64,000 bases of DNA, taken from contig NC_060200.1 in the NCBI RefSeq assembly GCF_020623625.1, forward strand, positions 2,376,001-2,440,000. Reading direction: 5' to 3'. Below, piece after piece: positions 51,015 to 61,152 of this stretch (position 1 is the first letter of the stretch; each line of letters starts with the position of its first letter). Both the position numbers and the translations under genes were made by a program. The stretch is from Saccharomycodes ludwigii. Its lineage: Eukaryota; Ascomycota; Saccharomycetes; Saccharomycodales; Saccharomycodaceae. The notes beneath the pieces were generated by a model. That model was not told the origin of the DNA and did not search any database. It was given only the letters and a program-made list of their open reading frames with translations.

Positions 51015-52571
51015 TTATCTGTATTTTGGTAACGTTAAACTACTTGCCATTTGGTCGGTAATTAAAACAACTGGAATAGAAATAGAACATTTAGTTACGA
51101 AATTGCTATTGCCATTATTTCTATTATTATTGCCATTATTTCTGTTATTATTGCCATTATTAACACATAAAGCAAGACCACTAGCTCCTATAGAATTACT
51201 GCTATACATTTGCAAAACTTTTGTTATATTTTTAAAAATACTATTGCTATTAATTGTGTTGATGCAAAAACTAGCTTTATCATCCAAAGCTTCGGTAATA
51301 ATCCCAATAGTTATTTTCAATTCATGTTCTATTTTAAAATTATATATGTGCTTTGATTCTAAGTAGCTGGTTGATAATTTAATACCTTGGTAAAATTCAT
51401 TAACGAGTAAATTGTCATAATTCAATGTCACAGCATTATTTTCATTTCGTGATAATAGATTGCTGTTATAAAAATTATGTCTTTTATCGTCTAGTAAAGT
51501 AAAGATCTTGACATTACAATGCTTCTGCTGTTTGTGCGGTAAACAATCCTTATAATTTCCTTTATTGATGGTTTCGTCATGAATACTACAAGCGTCATCC
51601 ATTGGTAAATAAGTTTTTTGTATCAATTGGATCTTAATAAAACTTAGATATTTTATTTTTTCCGGGAAATCAACAGAAGGACTAGAAATACCGGTCAAAA
51701 CATATTGTATTTGAAAGGGTTTGTTTAATGTTAACAATTTGCTAGATAAATAAAAGTTATAATTTATTGTTCCATTGCACCATTTACCACCACTCTCCAC
51801 CAAATCATTTTTGTATATACTACCTGGTTCTAAGCATTTAATGATTTCAATGGAGTCGCTTAAAAATATTTGGCTGTTTTGTTCATGTTTATTCTGTAAA
51901 TATATGATACATTCTACTCTGTAATCTATTAAACAATATTTGCATTTCAAACTTTGTAAATATTTTTCAGAACTAATTATAAAGTCAAAGGGGATAGATT
52001 GGGCATGGGTATTGGCATTATCGTTGTTTGAAGCATAAAAACATTCTTTATTATATATTACAATGTCTTCTATAAATGGTAAATGATATATCACACCAGC
52101 TTTTTTGTCTACAGTAGGATATATAGGTGCAATATTTTTATTTAATTTGCTATATTTATAGTTTAAATTGTAGCCACACAATTTTATTTCTACTTTCTTT
52201 ATTTTTGTAGTCTGTGGCCTAAAATTTAGTTGTAAGTATCCGGTCAATAAAACTTGGTTAGTATTATTAGTAAACGTGGTGGTATTTGTTTGATTTTCTT
52301 TATCGTATTTAATAAAAGCATTATTATTGTTGCTTGTTCTGTTATGCTCAATGTTCAAGCCATCACTTAGCAATACAGTTTTACTATTACTGTTAAATCG
52401 GTTGTTTATATTCAAGGTATAATTTCCAAATACCTTAGATTTATGGGTATTAATTATGGGGTTACTAATTAGATCAAAGGGATTGTATCGAATTGTATCA
52501 TTACTGTCGTTATTTTTTCCTGTTAGTACAGTACAATTATATTTCAAATCTTTAAGTTTGTAAACAGTCAT
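51015..52571 (-). CDS. SPO23: Arrestin-fold protein, probable Spo23
   Basis: A 518-residue Asn-rich protein. Its recognisable feature is an arrestin-like beta-sandwich: LTGYLQLNFRPQTTKIKKVEIKLCGYN looks like the strand pair that opens arrestin-N domains, followed by VIYHLPFIEDIVIYN, SIPFDFIIS, then a second set with NYNFYLSSKLLTLNKPFQIQYVLTG. Spo23 (YBR250W, 523 residues) is counted among the yeast alpha-arrestins, is linked to the meiotic protein Spo1, and is the next gene after ARO4 in S. cerevisiae. Length and position agree, but this copy is on the - strand whereas YBR250W is divergent from ARO4, and conservation is weak. I see no PPxY ubiquitin-ligase motif. Another arrestin cannot be excluded. 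Confidence 0.6.
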   Translation of the reverse strand: MTVYKLKDLKYNCTVLTGKNNDSNDTIRYNPFDLISNPIINTHKSKVFGNYTLNINNRFNSNSKTVLLSDGLNIEHNRTSNNNNAFIKYDKENQTNTTTFTNNTNQVLLTGYLQLNFRPQTTKIKKVEIKLCGYNLNYKYSKLNKNIAPIYPTVDKKAGVIYHLPFIEDIVIYNKECFYASNNDNANTHAQSIPFDFIISSEKYLQSLKCKYCLIDYRVECIIYLQNKHEQNSQIFLSDSIEIIKCLEPGSIYKNDLVESGGKWCNGTINYNFYLSSKLLTLNKPFQIQYVLTGISSPSVDFPEKIKYLSFIKIQLIQKTYLPMDDACSIHDETINKGNYKDCLPHKQQKHCNVKIFTLLDDKRHNFYNSNLLSRNENNAVTLNYDNLLVNEFYQGIKLSTSYLESKHIYNFKIEHELKITIGIITEALDDKASFCINTINSNSIFKNITKVLQMYSSNSIGASGLALCVNNGNNNRNNGNNNRNNGNSNFVTKCSISIPVVLITDQMASSLTLPKYR

Positions 52572-52621
52572 TTTGTTTTTATGATTTGATTTTTTTTTCC
52601 GTTTTTCTTTATTTTGCTTGT

Positions 52622-52648
52622 GGGGGGAGGGGGGGAAGGGGAATAGGG
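52622..52648 (+). promoter_or_regulatory. G-quadruplex-type tract in the SPO23-like leader
   Basis: Four G runs of 6, 7, 4 and 3 separated by loops of 1, 2 and 4 bases, in otherwise AT-rich DNA. It lies 50-77 bases upstream of the - strand ATG, so G is on the template strand and the transcript, if it covers this, would be C-rich. Confidence 0.7.
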
Positions 52649-53563
52649 CAATAATGGTACTTAGTGTATTATTTGTTTATACTATCTTTTTTATTAATAT
52701 TTTCAATTAACTTTTCATCTAAAATGGCATTAAGTGAAAAAGATATAGCAAAATAACAGTAAGAGGTATTCTTGAAATATAAATATAATGTAAAGATTTA
52801 TATCTTTGGAATAAGTGCATATTGAATTGGTGACACTATTTCCTTTTTCCTTTTTTATTTTTTACATTGTTTTTTTTTTTACTTTTTTTTCAGTTTTTCT
52901 TTTTGTGTCAGTATCAACTAAGTAATTTGATCAAGTTGTCCATTTATTTATTTTATATAATTATGAAAAGATCAAGTCCCTGACATCAAGATATATACCG
53001 AAGGTGTAGTAGCAAGTCATCGGATTTTTACGTTTATTTTTTTTCTTTAGGCTGGTAAATAATTTCGGATTGAAAAAAAAAAAAAAAAAAAAAAAGTTGT
53101 TTGCGAGGATTTAAAGAGATTTGTATTTATTTATTTATTTGTTTTTATATAGCCTTTTTCTCTATGCATGTGAATTTTTATATTCCTAACAGTTAAAAAA
53201 AAGGTATCTGGGTGTTTTTCTTAGTTGTAATAATAAAATATTGACTACGGGAACAAAGTTATTTTCCCCAACAAAAAGAAAGAAAAAATGTGTCATTTAT
53301 TTGCTTTAGCGAGAAAAGGTTATGACAAGTTGTTTTAGTACGTGCTATTTGTTGGTTTGACTCATGATAGCATTTGTTTGCACATTGTTTTATTTTATTT
53401 AATTTAATTTAATCTAATCTAAGAAACAAGCGTACAACATATCACTGCAGTAATACACTTGGTTCGTTTTTTTTTTTTACTTATTCAAAGCCCCAAAAAA
53501 TAATAAAAAACGTTAATTAAGATTGTTGTATTTTATTTCCCTGTGATAAATGCGTAGAACACA

Positions 53564-53571
53564 TCACGTGA
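53564..53571. promoter_or_regulatory. E-box TCACGTGA (Cbf1/Pho4-type)
   Basis: A perfect palindrome TCACGTGA about 470 bases before the TOS8/CUP9 ATG. It matches the Cbf1 consensus RTCACRTG on the + strand (ATCACGTG); other bHLH factors could use it. Confidence 0.4.
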
Positions 53572-54042
53572 AGAGTAGGAGAAAAGATTGTTTTTTTTTT
53601 TTTTTTTTTAACAGTGCGGTTTAAAATGAATATTAAGAAAAAGTTGTTTTATTGGCTTGTGAGATCCACCTTTTTTTTTTTTTTACTTCTTTTCATTTCT
53701 TCTTTTCATTTCTTTTGCTAAATTGATAAATTTCTACTGCTTATTTGCTTTGCATTTTTTTCAAAGGGGAAAAAAATCATTTGAGCCAATTTACAATTTT
53801 ATAATTTTATAATTTGTTAATGAATCTCTTCAATCTTTGTTATTGTTATATAATCTTTTGCAGCATAAAAGTATAAAAGAAAAAAAATTTTAAAAAGTAT
53901 TTTTTCCAAGTTTTATATTTTTTAATTTTTAATTTATATTTTTTTTTTTTATTTCAATCTTCTCCTATGACAATAACAGCTAAAACTAACTTAATATAAA
54001 TCATTTTGTTAAGGAAGAGAAACACATAAAGACCTATTAACA

Positions 54043-55176
54043 ATGGAGTATCGCGATATAAATAACAATACCAACTGTATAATTACAAATAGTAACAGCT
54101 GTGTTAGATTACCTTCAATTAATTTGCTTCTAAGTACCTTGGAAAGAGGAGAAAATAATAGTGATCAAGTACTTGTACATCATAATGCTAAGAACCGACT
54201 ACCACAGGATAGTACTGCCACCAATGCAAATACTACTTCTTCTGGAACTTTACTTTTACTACCGCCCTTATCACAAATAAATAATAATGATGTTCATAAT
54301 CTTAGTAACGCAAATGTTAATAATATTCCATCACCTATTAAATCAAGCCAAGTACAGTTACGACTAAATATACAGCAACCCCAGCAAAAAGAACAGCAGC
54401 AACAAAATATGCTCTATTCAACTGGTAGGAGTACTGATAATATTCAAAAAAATATTTATACTACTAATGTTCCTACTATTATTACTACTGCTACTACTAC
54501 TACCACTACCACTCCCGGTACTGATATTATAACGACAAAAAGAACTAAAAAACTTAAGAAAAACAAAAATATCCCCTCTGACTGTGCTTCGTCAAACATT
54601 ACACAACTGCTGGTACAATCAAAAGAAGAAGGGAAAGAAGAAAAGAATTTACAAGTTACAAAAAATATTAACGCTAACATTGTCGGTACAGTCAGCAAAA
54701 AGCTAAAAAAAAAAAGATCTAATTTACCCAAAGAAAAAGTAGCTATTTTAAATAATTGGTTAATACAGAACTTACATAATCCTTATCCTTCAACGCAAGA
54801 AAAAGTACGCTTAAGACAAGAAACTGGTTTAAATTCTGTTCAGCTAAGTAATTGGTTCATTAATGTCAGAAGAAGGAAAGTGTTTCAGGAATATTATAAT
54901 ATCACTAAGCAAAGAAATCCAAGAGGTAATGCTAATGGTAGTGTCCGCGATATTGATTTGGCTTATAACCCCAATGGTAATAGCACAAGTGATGTCAACG
55001 ATAATAATATCAATACTGGTAACAACCATGCATTACTGAACCCAGAAGACCAACTAGACCCGGATTATATCGATAAAACTTTCTCAAATGCTCCTCTAAC
55101 CAGAAGAAAGAAATTAATTGATAGATTGCAAGAATTGAAAAAATTATCTAACATGCATTCAGCATTAGAGGAGTAA
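54043..55176 (+). CDS. TOS8: TALE homeodomain repressor, single orthologue of TOS8 and CUP9
   Basis: A 377-residue homeodomain protein of the three-amino-acid-loop-extension class. The homeodomain is at about residues 218-282: KKKRSNLPKEKVAILNNWL, then HNPYPSTQEKVRL (the PYP of the extended loop), and the recognition helix NSVQLSNWFINVRRRK. S. cerevisiae has two duplicates: TOS8 (YGL096W), a cell-cycle-regulated factor, and CUP9 (YPL177C), a repressor of the peptide transporter gene PTR2. This gene sits exactly between the TOS8-side neighbours (ARO4, SRM1) and the CUP9-side neighbours (CBC2, PPQ1), which identifies it as their common ancestor. The N-terminal 210 residues are Asn/Thr/Gln-rich. 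Confidence 0.93.
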   Translation: MEYRDINNNTNCIITNSNSCVRLPSINLLLSTLERGENNSDQVLVHHNAKNRLPQDSTATNANTTSSGTLLLLPPLSQINNNDVHNLSNANVNNIPSPIKSSQVQLRLNIQQPQQKEQQQQNMLYSTGRSTDNIQKNIYTTNVPTIITTATTTTTTTPGTDIITTKRTKKLKKNKNIPSDCASSNITQLLVQSKEEGKEEKNLQVTKNINANIVGTVSKKLKKKRSNLPKEKVAILNNWLIQNLHNPYPSTQEKVRLRQETGLNSVQLSNWFINVRRRKVFQEYYNITKQRNPRGNANGSVRDIDLAYNPNGNSTSDVNDNNINTGNNHALLNPEDQLDPDYIDKTFSNAPLTRRKKLIDRLQELKKLSNMHSALEE

Positions 55177-55385
55177 GGATTTGTTATTCGTTTTTAATTA
55201 TGCAAATTTTCTTTCTCTTTTTCTTTTTCTTTTTCTTTTTTTTTTTTTTCTTTTTTTACAAGTATATAAATAATAGGAAGGATAATAGATATCTAAATAT
55301 ATATATAATTTATACTTTTTCGACTTTTCTTTGCAGGTTATTCTTACATTAAAAACAAAAAAAATAAAAAAAAAAAAAACACATT

Positions 55386-56000
55386 TTATTGGCCGGGTAC
55401 ATAACTGTCTTCTTCTACATCACCACCTTCGCCAATGTTAGGGATATAAACATCTCTAATTCTTCTAGCACCAAATCCATTGTTTAATATACTGCCACCT
55501 TCAACAACACTATCATTAAATGAGTAACCACCTCTGTTGGCATCAAATTCAAATCTAAATTCATCACTGACTTGGCCACCGTTCTTTCCTCTACCAAATT
55601 GCCTACCATCACTGAAACCGGGATCCATATCAATTTGTAACTTTCTATTATCCAATTTGGTTCCATCCAAATATTTAACTGCATTTAATGCGCTTTTGGC
55701 GTTGTTATATATTACAAAACAAAACCCACAAGGAGTAAATTTAAATCTGTCCAATCCCATAATTATACGATTTATATCTCCACATTTATTAAATAACTCG
55801 TAGATTTGTTCTTCTGAGCTGTAAAATGACAAATTGCCCACATAAACTGTATTACTTAGCATGGATTTACGCAATTCAGCTATACCTTCTTCGATCCCAT
55901 TTGGGTTACGGCGAGCTTTTCTTTTTAAATAGGATGATGGTCTATCCAATCTAGTTGTAGAATGCTCAAATTTAATCTCATCAAACTCAGCCAAGGACAT
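55386..56000 (-). CDS. CBC2: Nuclear cap-binding complex small subunit Cbc2
   Basis: Cbc2 (CBP20) binds the m7G cap of nuclear transcripts together with Cbc1/Sto1 and promotes splicing and export. The 204-residue product (208 in yeast) has one RRM with RNP2 VYVGNLSF and RNP1 GFCFVIY. The N-terminal tail carries the cap-stacking tyrosine region ([14 protein letters not shown]), and a Gly/Arg-rich C-terminal tail follows. The stretch [16 protein letters not shown] is almost identical to yeast Cbc2. It converges on TOS8/CUP9 with a gap of about 210 bases, as in YPL177C-YPL178W. Confidence 0.98.
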   Translation of the reverse strand: MSLAEFDEIKFEHSTTRLDRPSSYLKRKARRNPNGIEEGIAELRKSMLSNTVYVGNLSFYSSEEQIYELFNKCGDINRIIMGLDRFKFTPCGFCFVIYNNAKSALNAVKYLDGTKLDNRKLQIDMDPGFSDGRQFGRGKNGGQVSDEFRFEFDANRGGYSFNDSVVEGGSILNNGFGARRIRDVYIPNIGEGGDVEEDSYVPGQ

Positions 56001-56431
56001 TGTGCTTTCGTATTTTATTATTTTGTTATAAGAAGGAATCGAAGTATAAAGGTTTGTCTTTGCACCCTTGTATTCAGTACTTCAATAAAAAATGGTATAT
56101 TTATTTCATGTGTTAGGGTTCTATATCTATTAAAAAAATTAATAAAAAGTACATATACCACTCGTGAAAATTAGATTAATTTTATTTTGTCTATTTTATT
56201 TATTTATGTAATTTTTTTTTTTTTTTTTTTTTTGTGGTTTTTCATTTTTTTTTAAAAAAAAAAAAAACTTTGAATAGAACCATGCACATAATTGATGTGG
56301 TAGCCTTTGTGCGGGTTACCTTCTCATACATTTTGAGACGGCTCCAACGGCCTATCGTGAAACATATTAAATTGCATTCTTCACAATTTGTAAAAAAATA
56401 AAAGAGAAAAATAATAGTCTCGCTTATATTT
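56001..56431. other. CBC2 promoter region and tRNA-Gly 3' flank
   Basis: 431 bases. It contains a Tbf1-like TTAGGGTT (56113-56120) about 115 bases before the CBC2 ATG, a T run (about 56211-56233) and the tRNA terminator region. No protein gene seen. Confidence 0.6.
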
Positions 56432-56502
56432 TGCATCGGCCGGGAATCGAACCCGGGGCCCAACGATGGCAACGTTGGATTTTACCACTAAACCACCGAT
56501 GC
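56432..56502 (-). tRNA. tG(GCC): tRNA-Gly (GCC)
   Basis: A 71-base cloverleaf on the - strand with no intron: acceptor GCATCGG/CCGATGC with discriminator A, D arm GTGGTTTAGTGGTAAAAT, anticodon stem CCAAC/GTTGG around the loop GTTGCCATC... with anticodon GCC, and T arm CCGGG/CCCGG with TTCGATT. The core matches S. cerevisiae tRNA-Gly(GCC); the acceptor stem differs in compensated pairs. A T-run terminator lies about 20 bases downstream. Confidence 0.97.
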
Positions 56503-57029
56503 TAATTATGTTCATTAAAATCACAACTATATATATTGCTATATATTATAATAAAATGAGGAAGACATGACAATTCGATCAAGGCAAAAATAAAACCATA
56601 TAAATCATTTCCATTAATTATTAACAGTGGCGTCATCTTACTGCAAGGATATTCCCACCTAACAAGTCATTTGATATGCTTTGTCGGGTGCGAGCACTCG
56701 CCGTGGTGAGAGACAAAATGTGATAAACAAGACAAACATTTCACAATTTAACCAATAACAATCTAAAAAAGTTTGTGTTTTTTTTTTTTAAAATATATAC
56801 ACAAGACTAATGAAAAACAATAATAAATAAAAACAAAAGTAACATAAAATATATATATATATATATATATATGTATAAAAACCCAATAAAATAAAACTGA
56901 AAAAGAAAAAATGTAAAAAAAAAAAAAAAAAAAAAAAAATGACGTTAAAGGATAGAGGAATTGAAAAAGGAATTGAAAAAGGAAAAAAAAAAAAATTTAA
57001 ATAAAAATTAGAAATAAAAATGATACATT
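56503..57029. other. Upstream side of tRNA-Gly; GC-richer island of unknown origin
   Basis: 527 bases. The stretch 56630-56760 is noticeably richer in G and C than its surroundings and has a small stem GCGAG/CTCGC at 56690-56701. The segment 56509-56760 begins TGTT and ends AACA, so it could be a decayed LTR, but target duplications do not match. The rest is A/T tracts and a TA microsatellite (about 56850-56871). Confidence 0.4.
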
Positions 57030-58828
57030 TCATTTCTTCTTGGTAAATCTTGGTTTTAACAATTCAAAACTACATATCAAGCCACTAGTGACACTCATTA
57101 CGGCACCCCAATTATTAAATTCACCACAATAATTGGGAGCACTAAAAACAGTAACAAATTTCTTTCTGGCAAAAAACTCATACCCATCTTCAACAACCAT
57201 ATGACCTCGAATAATTAGATCAAAATCAAATTTAGACACAAAGTCATAAACATTCTTTTTGCCAAAAACATAAGAAACGCCTCTATCATCGTTTAGCTTC
57301 CAATCATTGACTTTTGGATCAGGGTCACTCCATAACAAATCGGTTAATAGTCCGTCATCAGGAATATCTGTTGGTCTTTGGATTTTACTAATTTGTTTTA
57401 AACTCTCCAACTGTGGTGAAATCCCACCATGAACACAAAAAATCTTGTTGTTAATGATTGCAGCAAACGGCAATGAATTAAAGCAGTCTACAAACACTTT
57501 CCAAGTCTTACTACTTCTTGTCCTCCTTTTACATTCATCATAAAACCCGTATATCTTGGTAACATTTGCGGATTCGTGGTTACCCCTCAACATGTAAAAA
57601 GTGTTTGGGTATTTAATTTTGAAGCACAAAAGTAGCAAAATAGTCTCCAAACTTTGTTTCCCACGATCAACGTAATCACCCAAAAACAAATACCCAGATT
57701 GGTGTGGAGCACCACTTAATTTCAAAATACGTAACAAATCATTGAATTGGCCATGCACGTCACCAACAACTTTAATAGGTGCTTGCAATCTCAACAAAGA
57801 TGGCTCACTCAAAAAAATTTCTCTAGCTCTTAAGCAGATCGCCTGAATTTCCCAATTTTCAAAAGAAAAATGCCTTGATCTAGAATTACCTGTTTCACCG
57901 ATCTTCAATAACTTGTCAATACAATCATCAATGTTAAGCGAGTCTGTGGGATTATTGTTACTCCCGTTCTTCCATAAAATAATCGGTTTCTCTGATCTTA
58001 GATTCGAAACTATTTTGGGCGACATTCTGCTCGATACACCGTTAGAGACGCTACTACTTCCGCTGCTGCTACCACTGTTGCTGATAGAAGAAGGTGTGCT
58101 TTTGGTAATAGACGGCTTTAATGAGGAGCGTCTGAAAAAATCACCCTTTTTAAAAATGGATGGATTATTTGTGTTGTCGAGGGAGGCAATAGAAAAGTTA
58201 TTTTTAGTATTCTTGGTAACATGTTTATTAGAAGTTTCAACGGATGGTGCAATGATATTATTGATGGCATGTGGGTTGTTATCTTCACTCGCATGTGCAT
58301 TGTCGTTGTTTTTATTATTAAAGTTTTCAGTAATAGTGGTTGCACTGGCAGAAGAAAACTCTTCTAAAATAGGAGGTAAAAATCTGTTAGTAGTAGTGTT
58401 ATTGGGTGAACCAGAGGAAGTAGATGATGAGTCGGAAGATGAGGCACTTGACTCAGAAGATCTTCTCAGCGAGTTGGATAATAGAGTTGTGGATGAAGAA
58501 ACAGAAGAGGAGTCTGATGATGATACAGAAGAAAGACCAAAATTGTTATTATTATTATTATTATTACCATCTTCGTCCAAAGGACTCGTTAAACGTTTCG
58601 AAGTACCGATAGGATAAGCCCTGTTACTATTTTTAGCAAGTTTATTTTTTCTATTGGTTCTGTTATTACTGGTATTGCGGTCAATATCCTGATTTAGATT
58701 AAAAGAGGAAAATGCTTTAGCCATCTCAACATCCATTTCTAGTTCAAAGATATTGTTGTTACAAGTATTGGTGTTATTATAATAGTACTCGCCCCGTTCA
58801 GTATTAGCGTTGCTGTTGTTGTTGTTGT

Positions 58829-58861
<33 letters not shown>

Positions 58862-59087
58862 CATTATGCTTGATTGCAGTTAGGGGATATGTAATATCCC
58901 TATTGCTAGTAGAATTATATTTCATAATAGTCGATAAACGACTATCATCAGGATCCGATGGTTCGCCACCATTATTGGCAGCATCATCTGAACCAGCTCC
59001 TGAACCGTTAGTAGAGCTGGAAGAATTATTCATTAAGATCGTATTCGAATCGGGATATACATTATTCTTAGACGGGCTGTTCCCCAT
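57030..59087 (-). CDS. PPQ1: PPZ-type serine/threonine protein phosphatase Ppq1
   Basis: A 685-residue PPP-family phosphatase. The catalytic domain occupies about 390-685 with all metal-site motifs: GDVHGQ near 441, [16 protein letters not shown], and HGG, ending [19 protein letters not shown]. The long N-terminal half is Ser/Asn-rich with poly-Asn runs. It contains [13 protein letters not shown], which matches a segment I recall in yeast Ppq1 (YPL179W), and the C terminus SFELLKPR also fits. The position next to CBC2 confirms PPQ1 over PPZ1/PPZ2. Ppq1 in yeast affects translation fidelity and mating signalling. Unlike the yeast protein it begins MGNSPSK, a good N-myristoylation signal as in Ppz1. 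Confidence 0.92.
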
Positions 59088-59811
59088 ATTCTGTCAAAAG
59101 CTTGTTTCTTAATTGTTATTACTTGGGATTCTAATGTGTTGTAATGAAATAAATAAGAATAGTAGTAGTGGTGGCACCAGTAAATGAACCAAACAATGAA
59201 AAGGAAAAAGGCAAAAAAAACAAAAAACAAAAAACAAAAAAAAAAAAAAAGGTTTTAAAAGAATGGTTTTATAAATTTTATTTTAATTATATATTTTACC
59301 TAAATAACATACAAATTGATGAATAGGCATTAAAAAAAAAAACTTTATATGGTGTAAATGTATGTGGGAGGCTTTAAGAATGAAAGAGAACCATTAAAAA
59401 AAAATATTAGTAATAATTTTTATTTTTTTTTTGTTTTTTTTTGTTTTTTTTGTTTTTTTTTTTTCCAACATTGAAATTTAGTTTTATTGCACGTTTGTGG
59501 TGTGGGTGCTCGTTGGTAGTTTTTTGCATTTTTTATATTTCGTTTCTTATTTATTTTTCTTAAGTCATTCTTTTCTCTGTGCTATTTTCTAAGCAAAGAT
59601 TGTTGAAAAAAAAAGAAAAGAAAAGAAAAGAAAAGAAAAGATGATACAATTGGACCCCTAATATTTATCTATTTATTTCTATTATTACACAGTAAATCTA
59701 CTTAGTCGTATTAAATAACACATTGATTACCCTCCTCTTATCACTCACTACGAAATGGAAAAAAAAAAAAAACATTTGATAGAAAATTATATCCTGCACA
59801 TATTGTCAGAT
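59088..59811. other. PPQ1 promoter region
   Basis: 724 bases; both flanking genes are on the - strand. It holds CAAAAAA-type repeats close to the PPQ1 ATG, an array of T runs broken by G (about 59417-59464) and an AAAAG pentamer array (about 59610-59640). No gene seen. Confidence 0.6.
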
Positions 59812-61074
59812 TCAAGTAAAACTCTTAAACGCTTCCGTTTCAAATTCAGCGAATCCATTAACACTGGCATGGTCAAAAAAGGGGAAAACAGATTCAGCCC
59901 AGTATCCTACCAACTTCTTTTTATAATCAATAAAATAAAATAAATTAGCTAATCCAGTCCACATACAACTACCAGCACTTCTGCCCGTCTCCAATTCTTC
60001 TTCGTTAATCATAAAAAAATCACTCCACGTTTTTAAAACATTTGGATAAAAATTAACGTCATTAGAAATAATTGGTTGAACCCCTGGTAAACTAATAACT
60101 TTAATGTCACCCTCTCCCAAATTATTCAATTGGTTCTTAAAAGCATTTTCGTTAATAGTACTTTCCTTTAAAATGGTTTCGCCTGTTATTGGAGAAACAC
60201 CTTTGTTTAAAAACATTTGTAAAAATTTCAAATAATCTTCAACTGTACCAAAGCAACCATGGCCACCACACTTAAACTCAGGTTTCAATGGAGTGAAATT
60301 TAAATCTGTTGCAAAACCAGTGTTGTTATTGTTATCCCTAATGTGTAACCACGATAGCTTTTCATTGTCACTTTCATCTCTAGTAAATTTGGTAGAATTC
60401 ATCCCTAGTGGCTTGAAAATATTTTCTTTTAAATATTCTTCTAAATCAACCCCACTGACTCTAGAGACGATTTCTCCAAGAAAGTCAATATTTGAGCCGT
60501 ATTCCCACTTAGACCCCGGCTGATTGGCGTAGGGAACATCAAATTCTTCATATTTAGCACCCAAAATGTTTCCTCTGCCTGTATTATCTTGAATGCTTTT
60601 GTATTTTTCATTGAAAAAGGCATAAGCAAAACCAGCAGTATGAGTGACTAAATTTTTAATGGTTGGTTGTTTAATAACATCTTCTAATTCCATTGCACCA
60701 GTAGTTGAATCAATAGATTTAATGACTTTTTTCAACTTCAATTCTGGCAAATATTTGACAAGTTCGTCATCTAATTTACACTTGCCACGTTCGATTAATT
60801 GAAATAAAGCAGTAATTGTGAAGGCTTTGGTGGTAGAAAATAATAAGAATAGAGTGTCTGTGGTACACTTGTTATCGTCAATTTCACTTTTAGAAGTTGG
60901 TTTTGCGTTGATGTTTCTAACACCACTTGACCCCAAATATAAAATTGATTTATCATTGGCAATACCTGCTACTATCCCAGGAATATTTTTAGATGAATCA
61001 GAGTCATGTGTATACTTGTATAAAATAGAATCTAGTCTATTTTGAGTGTCATTTTGAAAAAGTAAAGTAGGCAT
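59812..61074 (-). CDS. Serine beta-lactamase-fold hydrolase (class C / EstB-like)
   Basis: A 420-residue protein of the beta-lactamase-related serine hydrolase family (peptidase S12 / class C fold), which in fungi includes esterases, transesterases and uncharacterised members. The nucleophile motif S80-T-T-K83 lies in LFSTTKAFTITALFQLIERG, and the tyrosine of the second motif is probably Y192 in WEYGSNIDFLGEIVSRVSG. GGHGCFGTVEDYLKF is the typical glycine-rich strand near the third motif. No signal peptide or membrane segment is seen, so it is probably cytosolic. I know of no close S. cerevisiae counterpart. It occupies the place of TCO89 (YPL180W) between PPQ1 and CTI6. The substrate is unknown. 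Confidence 0.85.
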   Translation of the reverse strand: MPTLLFQNDTQNRLDSILYKYTHDSDSSKNIPGIVAGIANDKSILYLGSSGVRNINAKPTSKSEIDDNKCTTDTLFLLFSTTKAFTITALFQLIERGKCKLDDELVKYLPELKLKKVIKSIDSTTGAMELEDVIKQPTIKNLVTHTAGFAYAFFNEKYKSIQDNTGRGNILGAKYEEFDVPYANQPGSKWEYGSNIDFLGEIVSRVSGVDLEEYLKENIFKPLGMNSTKFTRDESDNEKLSWLHIRDNNNNTGFATDLNFTPLKPEFKCGGHGCFGTVEDYLKFLQMFLNKGVSPITGETILKESTINENAFKNQLNNLGEGDIKVISLPGVQPIISNDVNFYPNVLKTWSDFFMINEEELETGRSAGSCMWTGLANLFYFIDYKKKLVGYWAESVFPFFDHASVNGFAEFETEAFKSFT

Positions 61075-61120
61075 TGTATATTATAAGTAGTATTTGTAAT
61101 TTTCTATGTTACTATTGCTG

Positions 61121-61152
<32 letters not shown>

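Larger units (their letters stand above)
52572..54042. other. Long divergent region between SPO23-like gene and TOS8/CUP9
   Basis: 1471 bases, the longest gene-free stretch here. It holds a G-quadruplex-type tract (52622-52648), a TTTAA pentamer run (about 53394-53420), an E-box TCACGTGA (53564-53571) and many A/T runs. A large regulatory region would suit a homeobox regulator gene. No ORF, tRNA or LTR seen. Confidence 0.6.
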
